From: Sulfitobacter brevis
GTDB taxonomy: Bacteria; Pseudomonadota; Alphaproteobacteria; Rhodobacterales; Rhodobacteraceae
Length of the DNA: 64,000 bases
Assembly: GCF_900112755.1 (NCBI RefSeq)
Contig: NZ_FOMW01000002.1
Coordinates: 62,001 to 126,000 of the forward strand
Direction of reading: 5' to 3'
The position numbers and the translations under genes are program-made. Shown here in pieces: positions 16,637 through 25,796 of this stretch. A model generated the notes under the pieces. It ran no database searches, had not been told where the DNA came from, and saw nothing but the letters and a program-made list of their open reading frames with translations. Position 1 is the first letter of the stretch. The number at the start of each line of letters is the position of its first letter.

Positions 16637-17152
16637 ATGCGCAAGACGACTTCACTTCTTTTGGTACTGACCCTGAGCTTGGGCGCCTGCGGCACGATCC
16701 GTGACAGCCGCGTCAATCCATTCAACTGGTTTGGAAAATCGCGCTCAGAACCAGCCTCGGCAAGCACGACCAATCCACTAATCCCTGCAAGTGGCGGGCT
16801 GTTCCGCAGGTCCAGTGCCGAAAAGAACGCCTACGAGGGTCGTCCTTTCGAGCAAATCAGCGATCTGACCATCGAACAGGTGCCTGGCGGTGCAATTATC
16901 CGGGCGACCGGCCTTGCGGCGCGTCAGGGGATTTACGAGGTCCAGCTGACCCCCGCCAATGCAGACGAAGAGCCCGTAGATGGCGTTCTGACCTACCGGC
17001 TTGAGGGTATCCGCCCCACGGGCAAAACCGCCGTTGGTGCGGTGCCCACCCGCGAAGTGATCGCGGCGCGGCGGGTGACCGACCAGACATTGGCGGGCGT
17101 TACGTCGATCCGTGTCGAAGGACAGCTCAACGCGCAGGTTGCGCGGCGCTGA
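16637..17152 (+). CDS. Conserved-type lipoprotein of unknown function
   Basis: A 171-residue lipoprotein precursor: MRKTTSLLLVLTLSLGAC with lipobox LGAC and lipidated Cys at residue 18. The mature protein contains VNPFNWFGKS near its start and a repeated beta pattern around residues 75-165 (LTIEQVPGGAIIRATGLAARQGIYEVQL). I recognise the general type as a lipoprotein seen in roseobacters but know no function. It is convergent with ridA and divergent from sufE. Confidence 0.75.
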   Translation: MRKTTSLLLVLTLSLGACGTIRDSRVNPFNWFGKSRSEPASASTTNPLIPASGGLFRRSSAEKNAYEGRPFEQISDLTIEQVPGGAIIRATGLAARQGIYEVQLTPANADEEPVDGVLTYRLEGIRPTGKTAVGAVPTREVIAARRVTDQTLAGVTSIRVEGQLNAQVARR

Positions 17153-17179
17153 CCGCCGCACAACCGGTTTTTCGCAAAC

Positions 17180-17527
17180 TTACTTCGCTGCCGTCACGAT
17201 GACTTCAACGGTATAGCCGGGAGTGGCCAGCTTGGCCTCGCCGCAGGCACGTACAGGCGTGTTGCCCTGTGGCACCCACGCGTCCCAAACGCCATTCATT
17301 TCGGCAAAATCAGCCATATCAGCCAGCCAGATAATGACTTGCAGCATGCGGCTCTTATCGGAGCCGACTTCAGCCAACAGCGCATCAACCTTATCAAGGC
17401 AATCCTGGGTTTGCTGGGCGACGCTGGCGCCTTCGGTGCCAACCTGACCGGCAAGGTACACAGTTTCCCCGTGTACAACGATCTGGCTCATGCGGGGTCC
17501 GCCGTGGTGGCGCTCAATAGTACTCAT
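17180..17527 (-). CDS. RidA family (YjgF/YER057c/UK114) protein
   Basis: A 115-residue RidA-family protein. It carries the family pattern with QIVVHGETVYLAGQVG, QTQDCLDKVDALLAEVGSDKSRML and the conserved Arg in TPVRACGEAKLATPGYTVEV. RidA proteins hydrolyse reactive enamine/imine intermediates; this one has the arginine needed for that activity, but substrate is unknown. It follows rnd after 18 nt and is probably cotranscribed with it. Confidence 0.85.
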   Translation of the reverse strand: MSTIERHHGGPRMSQIVVHGETVYLAGQVGTEGASVAQQTQDCLDKVDALLAEVGSDKSRMLQVIIWLADMADFAEMNGVWDAWVPQGNTPVRACGEAKLATPGYTVEVIVTAAK

Positions 17528-17545
17528 CTGATGTGTCTCCTGAAT

Positions 17546-18703
17546 TCAGACTTCTACAACTTTGACCGTACTACCCTTGGCAGTAAGAGCGATCTTGCCC
17601 TCACAAAGCCGCAGGGCGTCATTGCCAAATACTTCGCGCCGCCAGCCGCTGAGCGCGGGCAAATCGCGCAGACCTGCGGCAATCCCGTCCAGATCGGCAG
17701 CAGGCGCAATCAGCTTGGCTGCCACACCGGCAGATTCGGTTTTGGCTTTCAGCAACACCCGCAACAGATCGGCGAGGGCAGGATTAACCTGCATCTTGTC
17801 GCGGCTGCGGTCGGGCTGCGGCATATCGGCGGTCTTGCAGGCGCTGCCCGCCTTGATCGCGGCAAGGATACCATCGGCAATATCGCCGCGCCGCGCTTCG
17901 CGCAGCAGCAGACGGGCTCGCCCCAGTTCCTCAACATTCGTTGGTTTCAAACTGGCCAGTTCAACCAGCGCATCATCCTTCATCACGCGGTTGCGCGGGA
18001 TGTTGCGGGTCTGGGCATAGTCTTCGCGAAAGGCAGCAAGCTCACGCACAATTGCCAGAAACTTTGGCGAATTAGTGCGGGTTTTCACCCGTTTCCACGC
18101 CTCGTGTGGGACAGTGATATAGGTGTCGGGATTGGTGAGAATCTCCAACTCTTCGGCAACCCAGCGGCCGCGTTCGCTCTCTTCCAGCTTTTTGGCGAGA
18201 AATTCGTAGATCTGGCGCAGGTGGGTCACATCGGCCAGCGCATAGACCTTTTGCGCATCGCTTAAGGGGCGGCGCGACCAGTCGGTAAAGCGCGAGGTCT
18301 TGTCGACGCCTTCGTTCACAATCTTGCGAACCAGTGTCTCATAGCCGACCTGCTCGCCAAAGCCGCAAACCATCGCGGCGACCTGCGTGTCAAAAAGTGG
18401 CTCGGGAAAGACCTGTGCATCAACAAAGAAAATCTCGAGGTCCTGCCGTGCGGCATGGAAAACCTTAACGACCGAGGTATCGCGGAACAGCGTATAAAGC
18501 GGCTCCATCGAGATACCTTCAGCCAGTGGATCGACCAACACAGCATTGTCGTCCGTGGTGCCAGGCATCGCCAACTGCACAAGGCAAAGCTTTGAATAAT
18601 AGGTACGTTCGCGCAGAAATTCGGTATCGACGGTGACGTAATCGTGCTTGGCCGCCTCTTCACAAAATTCGGCAAGGTCGGCTGTCGTTGTAATGGTTTT
18701 CAT
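17546..18703 (-). CDS. rnd: Ribonuclease D
   Basis: A 385-residue 3'-5' exoribonuclease of the DEDD family, involved in tRNA and small RNA 3' maturation. Motif I is VTVDTEFLRERTYYSKLCLVQ (Asp25, Glu27), motif II VFHAARQDLE, motif III YALADVTHL; an HRDC-like helical domain follows. The ATG at 18701-18703 (MKTITTTADLAEFC) is preferred to one 15 codons upstream. It lies between purN and ridA on the same strand. Confidence 0.93.
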   Translation of the reverse strand: MKTITTTADLAEFCEEAAKHDYVTVDTEFLRERTYYSKLCLVQLAMPGTTDDNAVLVDPLAEGISMEPLYTLFRDTSVVKVFHAARQDLEIFFVDAQVFPEPLFDTQVAAMVCGFGEQVGYETLVRKIVNEGVDKTSRFTDWSRRPLSDAQKVYALADVTHLRQIYEFLAKKLEESERGRWVAEELEILTNPDTYITVPHEAWKRVKTRTNSPKFLAIVRELAAFREDYAQTRNIPRNRVMKDDALVELASLKPTNVEELGRARLLLREARRGDIADGILAAIKAGSACKTADMPQPDRSRDKMQVNPALADLLRVLLKAKTESAGVAAKLIAPAADLDGIAAGLRDLPALSGWRREVFGNDALRLCEGKIALTAKGSTVKVVEV

Positions 18704-18781
18704 GGACACACTTTGCAAAAGGTCAGAATAGGGCGCGCTCAATTTCAAGACAGCTACAACAACCCGCCCCAGTTGACCAGA

Positions 18782-19378
18782 TCACCCTTCCAGGGTGATG
18801 CGCTGCCGGTCATCCGCCGCGAACCTGCGCAGAACCGCCGGATAAAGCTGATGTTCCAACATCAGCACGCGGGCCGCAAGAGTATCTGCTGTATCATCTG
18901 GCAAAACTGCAAGACTGGCCTGCCCCAGCACCGGCCCATCATCCAGTTCTGCCGTCACTTCGTGCACTGTGCAGCCGTGGCGGGTATCGCCTGCTTCCAG
19001 CGCGCGGGCGTGGGTGTGCAACCCGCGATATTTAGGCAGCAAGGAAGGGTGGATATTGATCATCCGCCCTGCCCAATGGTCAGTGAAGCCGCCCGTCAGC
19101 TTGCGCATGAACCCCGCGAGACAGATAATATCGGGCGCATGCGTCACGAGGGCGGCATTTAGCGCGTCCTCGAACGCGGCACGGTCCTCGCCATAAGGAC
19201 GGTGATCTACAACCACAGTCGCGATGCCGTGGTCTTGCGCCCATTTAATCCCGCCCGCATCGGCCTTGTTGGACACCACAGCACAGGGCCGCGCGGGGTG
19301 ATCGCCGGTCATATCATCGACGAGCGCCCGCATGTTGGAGCCGCCCCCCGAGACAAAGATTGCAACCCGTCGCGTCAA
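18782..19378 (-). CDS. purN: Phosphoribosylglycinamide formyltransferase PurN
   Basis: A 198-residue GAR transformylase using 10-formyl-tetrahydrofolate. It shows the phosphate-binding [12 protein letters not shown] near the start, the [12 protein letters not shown] segment, [21 protein letters not shown] (catalytic His) and [19 protein letters not shown]. Full length. Its ATG overlaps the purM stop by 4 nt, so the two are translationally coupled. Confidence 0.95.
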   Translation of the reverse strand: MTRRVAIFVSGGGSNMRALVDDMTGDHPARPCAVVSNKADAGGIKWAQDHGIATVVVDHRPYGEDRAAFEDALNAALVTHAPDIICLAGFMRKLTGGFTDHWAGRMINIHPSLLPKYRGLHTHARALEAGDTRHGCTVHEVTAELDDGPVLGQASLAVLPDDTADTLAARVLMLEHQLYPAVLRRFAADDRQRITLEG

Positions 19379-20421
19379 AGCAACGCGCCTGTGTAAGTAA
19401 CGCCGGACCCTTTAGTGATATGGCCGATCTCGATGGCGGTGTGCCCGTCGGTGGCAAAAGCCGCCTTGGCAGCCTCGACCTTATCTGCTGGCACGACGGC
19501 GATCATGCCGACGCCTGCATTGAATGTTTTGAGCAATTCGCCTTGCTCCATGCCACCTTGGGCCGCCAACCAGTTGAACACAGGAGGCAAATCCCAAGCA
19601 TCGAGGTTGATGGTGGCGCCCATGCCCTCAGACAACACCCGAGGCAGGTTTTCGGTCAGACCACCGCCAGTGATATGGGCCAGCGCCGAAACACAATCGT
19701 CACGCAACGCTGCAACCGCGCCTTTGACGTACAGCCGGGTTGGTGTCAGCAGTGCCGCGCCCAAGGTGCCCTCGCCCCACGGGCAGGATTCGTCCCATCC
19801 CAGACCGCTAAGTTCGACAATCTTGCGCACCAGCGAATAGCCGTTGGAGTGCACTCCGTCGCTCGGCAGCCCGAGCAACACATCGCCCTCGGCCACATCG
19901 CGCGGCAACTCGGTGCCCCGCTCCATCGCGCCCACAGCAAAGCCCGCCAGATCAAAATCACCGGCATGATACATGCCCGGCATCTCGGCAGTTTCGCCGC
20001 CAATTAGCGCACAGCCTGATTGCTCGCAGCCTGCAGCGATGCCGTTGATGATGCGCGTGGCCTGATCAAGCTCCAGCTTGCCCGTGGCGAAATAATCTAG
20101 GAAAAACAGCGGCTCGGCGCCTTGGCAGACCAGATCATTAACGCACATGGCGACCAGATCGATGCCGATACTATCGACGTTGCCTGTATCAATGGCGATC
20201 CGCAGCTTGGTGCCGACGCCGTCGGTCGCAGCAACCAGCACAGGGTCGGCAAAGCCTGCGGCCTTGAGATCAAACAGCGCGCCAAATCCGCCCAGACCAG
20301 ACATCACGCCGGGCCGAGCCGTGCGTTTCGCCGCCGGTTTGATCCGTTCGACCAACGCATTGCCCGCGTCAATATCGACACCCGCATCTGCATAGGTAAT
20401 GCCGTTTTTCGGTTCAGTCAT
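19375..20421 (-). CDS. purM: Phosphoribosylformylglycinamidine cyclo-ligase (AIR synthetase)
   Basis: A 348-residue PurM, which closes the imidazole ring of AIR with ATP. Recognisable are [66 protein letters not shown] and [15 protein letters not shown]. The start [17 protein letters not shown] at 20421 is typical. First gene of the purM-purN unit; the promoter must lie in the 115 bp before the divergent tRNA. Confidence 0.95.
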   Translation of the reverse strand: MTEPKNGITYADAGVDIDAGNALVERIKPAAKRTARPGVMSGLGGFGALFDLKAAGFADPVLVAATDGVGTKLRIAIDTGNVDSIGIDLVAMCVNDLVCQGAEPLFFLDYFATGKLELDQATRIINGIAAGCEQSGCALIGGETAEMPGMYHAGDFDLAGFAVGAMERGTELPRDVAEGDVLLGLPSDGVHSNGYSLVRKIVELSGLGWDESCPWGEGTLGAALLTPTRLYVKGAVAALRDDCVSALAHITGGGLTENLPRVLSEGMGATINLDAWDLPPVFNWLAAQGGMEQGELLKTFNAGVGMIAVVPADKVEAAKAAFATDGHTAIEIGHITKGSGVTYTGALL

Positions 20422-20536
20422 GATCGGATCCCCAAGTCGCAAATAAATATGCCACTGCGCTTAGTGCATCGCGCTGCTTTGCACAACGGTAACCCTTGAC
20501 GAAAGCTTCTCCTACGAATACCCACTCGCGCATGGC

Positions 20537-20613
20537 GGGCCTGTAGCTCAACTGGTTAGAGCAGAGCGCTCATAACGCTTTGGTTGCGGGTTCAAGTCCT
20601 GCCGGGCCTACCA
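20537..20613 (+). tRNA. tRNA with anticodon CAU (tRNA-Ile2 likely, or tRNA-Met)
   Basis: A 77-nt cloverleaf: acceptor GGGCCTG/CGGGCCT with two G-U pairs, D arm GCTC/GAGC, anticodon arm GAGCG-CTCATAA-CGCTT, T arm GCGGG-TTCAAGT-CCTGC and encoded CCA. The anticodon is CAU. The G1-U72 end pair rules out the initiator type (which has a C1-A72 mismatch). The body resembles the lysidine-modified tRNA-Ile2 more than elongator Met, but I cannot separate them with certainty. Its 3' end is the integration site of the island. Confidence 0.9.
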
Positions 20614-20617
20614 TACC
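20593..20617 (+). repeat. Left attachment-site repeat (in tRNA 3' end)
   Basis: 25 bp running from CAAGTCCTGCCG through the CCA end of the tRNA to TACC, identical to 48815-48839. The flanking bases differ on both sides (T/C before, G/C after), so 25 bp is the exact repeat length. Confidence 0.92.
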
Positions 20618-21119
20618 GCCATAAAATACAATGTTTTCAATGATAGCGTGTCACACGCCGCGAAATCGGCGCGCATTGTGTGCCAATGGGTTACGAGGGG
20701 GGTGTCACACAGAATACCAACAATGCCACTGCCTTCAGAGGGCAGTGCCAGTAAAGTAACTGCACTAGATCCCCCTGTTCTTTTAAGTTTCGGATATGTG
20801 TCAAGTGATCCCGTAGCCGCGTTTCCGAACCGAGTAACGGGAAGGACACTAATCCCACCATCGATGGTAACGCACTATTGGCTCGCAAGTTCGACCGGAA
20901 AATCTAGGCAGGAACTTCCATGTTTGGGAGTGAAAAGGGCGAAAACCGGACATTCGTTGCAAGTGCTCGACACACGCCCAGAATGCGCAAAGCGGCCATT
21001 CAAGGGCCCATGACAATAGTTCAGAAAGCTCTCAGCCTGTTTGGCGCTTCCAACTGTCTACAAGTCTACACGCGCCCTCGACTAAGACCCTGTGTGCCCC
21101 CATCGGGTGGTCCAGTTCG
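20614..21119. other. Left end of the island, no supported gene
   Basis: About 500 bases without a convincing ORF. It contains two copies of GTGTCACAC (20648-20656 and 20702-20710), the first within the odd palindrome GCGTGTCACACGC (20646-20658), matching a copy next to the right attachment site; and a small hairpin with ACTGCC/GGCAGT arms near 20725-20750. These fit recombinase or excisionase binding sites. Confidence 0.5.
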
Positions 21120-21440
21120 AATGTTAGTGCATAGTCGGTCTTTGGTTTATCGGGACGATGCTCTTGGGCGCTGGCGGCCGGTATCTAAGGCGCTGTGGGG
21201 CCTGATCGTATCGTAGTGACGCCGCCAGCGTTCGATCAGGATGGGCCTCGCATAACGTGGTGAAGACCTCGCGGTTGAGCAGCTCATCCCGGAAAGGGGC
21301 ATTGAATCTCTCGCAGCAGCCGTTCTCCCACGGTGAGCCGGGGGTGATGAATGCGGATTTTGCACCCACGGCACCGATCCAGGCACGCACCTTCTTGGCA
21401 ATAAATTCTGCGCCATTATCCGACCTTATGTATTCCGGCG
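21120..21440 (-). pseudogene. IS3-family transposase (OrfB) C-terminal relic
   Basis: Minus-strand translation gives the end of an IS3-type DDE transposase: ILRGPPEYIRSDNGAEFIAK (second catalytic Asp), then AFITPGSPWENGCCERFN with the catalytic Glu, and RDELLNREVFTTL. The frame then shifts to ILIERWRRHYDTIRPHSAL and shifts back to YRPPAPKSIVPINQRPTMH before the stop, so two compensating frameshifts disrupt it. The first half of the transposase is absent; it abuts an IS6-type fragment. Dead element. Confidence 0.8.
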
Positions 21441-21838
21441 GGCCGCGTAGGATGAGACCAAAGCTTACGCGTTGCTTTCTTTAAAAATTTTAACGCTGCC
21501 TTCTTGTCACGTGCCTTTGTGACAAAGCTCTCCGAGATTTCACCTTCGTGATCCACGGCACGCCAGACGTAGTGTCGCTCACCATTTAACTTCACGAACA
21601 TCTCGTCCAATTGCCAGCGCCAGCAACAGGACAGCATGCCTTGGATCAGGCGCTTTCGGATCTCAGATGCGAACATCGGATCAAACCTGTGCCACCAGAA
21701 ACGGACCGCTTCATGACTGACATTGATGCCGCGTTCATCCAGCAGATCCTCAACACTCTGAAGCGAGCGGGGGAACCGTATGTACAGCCTCACTGCTAGG
21801 CGGATGATCTCGCGGCTCGTTTTGAAATAGCGGAATGT
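21437..21838 (-). pseudogene. IS6-family transposase N-terminal relic
   Basis: The minus strand encodes PDTFRYFKTSREIIRLAVRL, then VEDLLDERGINVSHEAVRFWWHR and WQLDEMFVKLNGERHYVWRAVDHEGE, the HTH and first catalytic Asp of an IS6-type (IS26/IS6100-like) transposase. There is no start codon before an in-frame stop, and the frame runs straight into IS3 transposase sequence near 21440 instead of the IS6 C-terminus. The outer end GGCACTGTCAGAAG (complement of 21897-21910) looks like an IS6 terminal repeat. It is a fusion of two IS remnants. Confidence 0.8.
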
Positions 21839-21973
21839 ATCCGGTTTGGTCGTCCGGCGACGCTACGAAAGGACCCTGCTATGCTCAAGACAGTTTCTTC
21901 TGACAGTGCCCAGATAAGAGCTTGGCTCCTTCGCAAATCGAACATTTCCGCTAATAGGCGACTTTTCCCGACC

Positions 21974-22618
21974 TCAGCCCTCGCGCTCCGTCCTGAGACC
22001 AAGACGGCTCGCGTGCCACGCAGCTTCCGCACGTGAGCCAATGCCGAGCTTGCGGTAGATTGCCTTGATATGGCCTGCCACGGTGGTCACTGCAATGCCC
22101 ATCTCCTGAGCAACCTCGGCATTCCTCAGTCCCCGCGCGATCAGCCCCAGAACTTCGGTTTCACGATGGGTTAACAGGGTTTCGGCATCCGAAGACGGAC
22201 CCGTGAGCCGGAAATGTGCCATGATCCGCCGCGCGATTAACGGCGAGATGGCGGGTAGGCCGATGGATAATTGCGCCAATTGATGGGCAAAGGTCTCTGG
22301 CGCCGTCTCTTTAAGCAGATATCCATCCGCTCCGGCTGAAAGCGCCGCCACGATACTGGCGTCATCGCCCATGACCGTCGTGACCACCTTGATGGCATCG
22401 GGGCTGCTCCGCTTGATCATGCGCACTACCTCCAACCCAGAGCCGTCCGGCAGGCCAAGATCAATCAGTACCAAGTCGAAAGTTCTGTCCTGCAAACGGG
22501 TCGCCGCGCGCACGGTAGCCGCGGTGGAGACGCAAGTGCCGGGGAATATACCCAAGACCATATCGACGAGCCATCGGCGGGTCTCGACGATGTCTTCTAC
22601 GATCAGAACGCTTTTCAT
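21974..22618 (-). CDS. NarL/FixJ-family response regulator
   Basis: A 214-residue regulator: receiver with phospho-acceptor Asp53 (VLIDLGLPDGSG) and acidic VED near residue 8, then a LuxR-type HTH (LTHRETEVLGLIARGLRNAEVAQEMGIAVTTVAGHIKAIYRKLGI). Its ATG overlaps the stop of the kinase gene by 4 nt, so it is the cognate partner. The pair is read divergently from a Slam-dependent-type lipoprotein gene whose promoter is the obvious candidate target; that is inference from position. Confidence 0.88.
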   Translation of the reverse strand: MKSVLIVEDIVETRRWLVDMVLGIFPGTCVSTAATVRAATRLQDRTFDLVLIDLGLPDGSGLEVVRMIKRSSPDAIKVVTTVMGDDASIVAALSAGADGYLLKETAPETFAHQLAQLSIGLPAISPLIARRIMAHFRLTGPSSDAETLLTHRETEVLGLIARGLRNAEVAQEMGIAVTTVAGHIKAIYRKLGIGSRAEAAWHASRLGLRTEREG

Positions 22619-24846
22619 TCTGCGGCCCTCGGCTTTATCTGGGCGGCGGGTTCAGCCGCCATTGGCGGCGAGAGAGAGAGCGTGGCGCTCAGAAGCGTTC
22701 CCGCCGGGCTGGTAGCGACCGCAAAGCGTCCGCCAACTTGTTCAACCCGGCTTGCAAGGTTCGTCAAACCGTTTCCAGTTGAGACATGGTCTGTCTTAAA
22801 CCCCTTTCCATTGTCCTGCACCGAAATCCTCAGCCCGCCATCAGCGATTGCGAGGCTTACATCGACGGCGGTAGCGGAAGAATGTCGGATCACATTGTTA
22901 ATCGTTTCCCTCAACAGGGACCGCAACGTATGAACGACCTGTGGGGCAAGCTCCACACTAGGGAGACCTTCGTCATGCCACTGTGTAACAATGCGCGCCG
23001 CATCAAGATGCTCCAGCATTTCCACCCGAAGGTCGGCTACAAGTTGCGGCAAAGGGAGACTGGTTTGATTGGGGTTCGAAATGATCTCGCGCAAATCTGA
23101 CATAGTTTGGCGGATCAAATGATCCTTCCGATCCGGCTTGCTTGCATGGAGCGCCCCAAGCAGCAGAACGCCAATATTGTCGTGCATATCGCGGTTAATG
23201 CGCTGCCTTTCTGCGGCAACGGCTTCGACGTATTCGTGGTGTAATCGCAGACTACTTTCGATCATTGTGTTCAAGGACTTGGCGCGCGACAAATCGGCCG
23301 ATGAAAACAACCGCCCGCCTTGGTGGGCCCATTCCAGCTCCAAACCGGGAAGCCCGGCCACAGGTGCAAGCTTTAATATCGCACCGTCGTTCTCCAGTTT
23401 TGTCGTGAGATCGTGGACCACCGTTGTCGGGGTAATGTGCAAAGGGTTGAAGAGATCAGCCCAGAATGACTGCAACAGTGCCTGCTGCCGAGGTCCGGCC
23501 TCAGCATGCGCTATTTCGGTAATGCGTTGATAGAGGACCTCGGCTGGCAGTCGCCGGTTGCGCCGCAGCCATCGGGCGATGACCTCGCGCACCGGCAAAT
23601 AAGCCATGCCGACAATCCCCAACGCAAGTCCAAGCGCCGGTGCCCTGTCAAGCGAAAATCCGAAGATGAATGCCGCGTCAAGAAGCAGCAAGAGGGCTGC
23701 GCCGACGCCATAGAACAGTAGACCGAACGCATAGGTGCCCAGATCGAAAAGACGGTACCGCAGTACACCCATGGCGATCCCGACATAGATCAACAAGAAG
23801 AACAGAAATGCCGTACTCTGCTCAAGAAACGGCGGGAGATTCAGTAGTGTCGGCACCACCGAGGTCATCACAAAAGCGCCGGCTCCGATCGCAATAGAAA
23901 GGCCAAACCAGCCTAGCATTGCCCGGGCCCTTGGATCGCGCCTGTTGACGACGACTTGCGCCATAATCGCCGCTAGGAGCACAAGCATAACAGCGACAAT
24001 CGCGTCCTGCATCAAGCCCACATATCGTGGCCAATCTGCCAGTTGGATGAATGCAATGACACCGCCGATCAAAACGGTGGGCAGCAGAAGCAAGCCGCGC
24101 GGCACGATCCGGCGCGGATACATTAAGAAAAGGGTGACAACGCCGATGCCGAAAGTCAGAGACCCGATGCTGTTGATCCGGCTGGCAGTCGCAAACACCG
24201 GCAGGCTTAACGCCAATTCTCGGGCGCTATAAACAGCCGCCGAGCCCGAGGCCATGGCCAAACCCACGCCAGCAAGCATGAACATCCATGCCGCCCTATC
24301 CTGTACACGTAAGCAAACCAGCCAAGCGCCCACAAGAAGGCCAGTAAGCGCGACCCCAAGCTGCAACCACAATTTGACCGGAAGATCGGCCAACGGACGT
24401 GTGGCCCTTGCTTCGACAGTAAAGCTTTCTATTGCTCCTGAAGAAACTGTCACGATTTCAACCGGTCCCGCCCGCAACATCGCGGCCATCTCGTCTTGCC
24501 GCCGGAAGAACCGGCGCAGGGCAGCCGCGGACTTCAGCGCGTCAGGCTCTTCGATCAGGTCTGTCGGTTCAAAGCTCAGCCGCGAAGCCGAAGATCTTTG
24601 ACTCGGTTCGATGCTGAGCAATTGGGCGCCCTTGAGGGCGGCTGGCAAAACCGACTCTCGGTGTATTTTGTCGATGACAACATCGCCATCAAGACTGACC
24701 GTGAGACCGAGTCCCAACCAAGGTTGCTTTGTAGATAGCCAGACCAGAGCGAGCGCCAGCGCAACACTGACGACAACAATTCCTACAAAATATGCTCCCG
24801 GCGCAAAATACCTTCGCAAAGCCTTTCCCCTGTTATTCACTCTCAA
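22615..24846 (-). CDS. Polytopic sensor histidine kinase, ComP-like architecture
   Basis: A 743-residue membrane kinase. TM1 (about 17-35) is followed by an extracytoplasmic domain (40-155) whose LGLTVSLDGDVVIDKIHRESV and LLSIE look like a PDZ fold, then about eight TM helices (158-420), a GAF-like cytosolic region (430-530), and HisKA_3 with phospho-acceptor His555 in ERQRINRDMHDNIG. A HATPase follows (ETINNVIRHSSA, VQDNGKGF). PDZ plus multi-TM plus HisKA_3 is the layout of Bacillus ComP-type kinases. First gene of the operon with the NarL-type regulator. The signal is unknown; the gene next door makes an envelope-related role plausible. Confidence 0.82.
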   Translation of the reverse strand: MRVNNRGKALRRYFAPGAYFVGIVVVSVALALALVWLSTKQPWLGLGLTVSLDGDVVIDKIHRESVLPAALKGAQLLSIEPSQRSSASRLSFEPTDLIEEPDALKSAAALRRFFRRQDEMAAMLRAGPVEIVTVSSGAIESFTVEARATRPLADLPVKLWLQLGVALTGLLVGAWLVCLRVQDRAAWMFMLAGVGLAMASGSAAVYSARELALSLPVFATASRINSIGSLTFGIGVVTLFLMYPRRIVPRGLLLLPTVLIGGVIAFIQLADWPRYVGLMQDAIVAVMLVLLAAIMAQVVVNRRDPRARAMLGWFGLSIAIGAGAFVMTSVVPTLLNLPPFLEQSTAFLFFLLIYVGIAMGVLRYRLFDLGTYAFGLLFYGVGAALLLLLDAAFIFGFSLDRAPALGLALGIVGMAYLPVREVIARWLRRNRRLPAEVLYQRITEIAHAEAGPRQQALLQSFWADLFNPLHITPTTVVHDLTTKLENDGAILKLAPVAGLPGLELEWAHQGGRLFSSADLSRAKSLNTMIESSLRLHHEYVEAVAAERQRINRDMHDNIGVLLLGALHASKPDRKDHLIRQTMSDLREIISNPNQTSLPLPQLVADLRVEMLEHLDAARIVTQWHDEGLPSVELAPQVVHTLRSLLRETINNVIRHSSATAVDVSLAIADGGLRISVQDNGKGFKTDHVSTGNGLTNLASRVEQVGGRFAVATSPAGTLLSATLSLSPPMAAEPAAQIKPRAAE

Positions 24847-25023
24847 TTTTGTAGTGGCCGGACCGGAGCAGAACGTTCAACGCGTCAATCTATTATCAAA
24901 TTTCTTTGCCACGATTAGTCGGATTAGCAGATCCCGCATCCCCCCCGAACAGGGGGCAGACGACGCATCAATGCGACGGGATAGTTCGTTATCTATGTTT
25001 TATACTTTGAGGGGATTGATCAA

Positions 25024-25719
25024 ATGAGCAAGAGAATTTTCGTGTCCGCGGTGTCCATTGGCCTTGTAAGCGGCCTGTCCGGTTGCCTGTCGAATAGCAG
25101 TGGCATTCTTGCGGGTGCCGGGATCGGGGGATCGCAGGGGTACGAAGCTGCCTTCGATGCAGCCACCGCCCGCGTGCCGACGAGCGACATGCCAACCAGT
25201 TTGAACGCCAACTACACGGGCCAACTCAAGGTCGGCGTGAACAGCGGAACAGCCAACCTTCAGGGAACGACTGTTGCACCGCAGTCGGCAGAAATCATTG
25301 GTGACGTAAATATCGATGTAGCCTGGACCGATGGACAGGCAGCCAATCCTTTTTCCGGCGGTGCCAGCAATATTGTCGCAACCGAAGCAGGCACATCAAA
25401 TTCTGTTGCAATTAATGGGCAATTGACCGTCGACCCAGCCATGCCCGCGTCGATCAACAGGACACATACGCCCTCGCAGGTCATTGCGGGCAATACGATC
25501 CCGGACATCAACACGGGGGCGTTCCTGTTTCACATGACAGGACGGTTAGAAAATGGCGGACAGGAAGGTGACGCGAACCTGCAGTTTGGCGGCAACTTCT
25601 TCGGTCCCGGTGGCAATGCAATGGTCGGAACCGTGAATGGCGGGATCAACGATGTGAACAACCCGTCACCGCAAATCTTCGATGTGGGCATCGGCGGCAC
25701 CTTTTATGCCACACAATAA
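25024..25719 (+). CDS. Probable surface lipoprotein with TbpB-like beta-barrel end (Slam substrate candidate)
   Basis: A 231-residue lipoprotein precursor: signal ending SGLSGCLSN, lipobox LSGC. The mature part is Gly/Asn-rich and predicted beta. Its last 80 residues, with GAFLFHMTGRL, NLQFGGNFFGPGGNAMVGTVNGG and IGGTFYA, show the alternating pattern of the small TbpB-type barrel seen in surface lipoproteins exported by Slam proteins. The next gene is a Slam, and cognate substrate and Slam are usually adjacent. GAGGGG precedes the ATG. Ligand unknown; no TonB receptor is nearby, unlike transferrin or haemoglobin systems. The barrel call is a pattern judgement. Confidence 0.65.
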   Translation: MSKRIFVSAVSIGLVSGLSGCLSNSSGILAGAGIGGSQGYEAAFDAATARVPTSDMPTSLNANYTGQLKVGVNSGTANLQGTTVAPQSAEIIGDVNIDVAWTDGQAANPFSGGASNIVATEAGTSNSVAINGQLTVDPAMPASINRTHTPSQVIAGNTIPDINTGAFLFHMTGRLENGGQEGDANLQFGGNFFGPGGNAMVGTVNGGINDVNNPSPQIFDVGIGGTFYATQ

Positions 25720-25796
25720 GTCCGGTGACCCGGTGCAAGGGCAATCAGCAGGGACGCCCTGTCGCTTTCGCATTGTGTAATCACACTGGGGACGTC

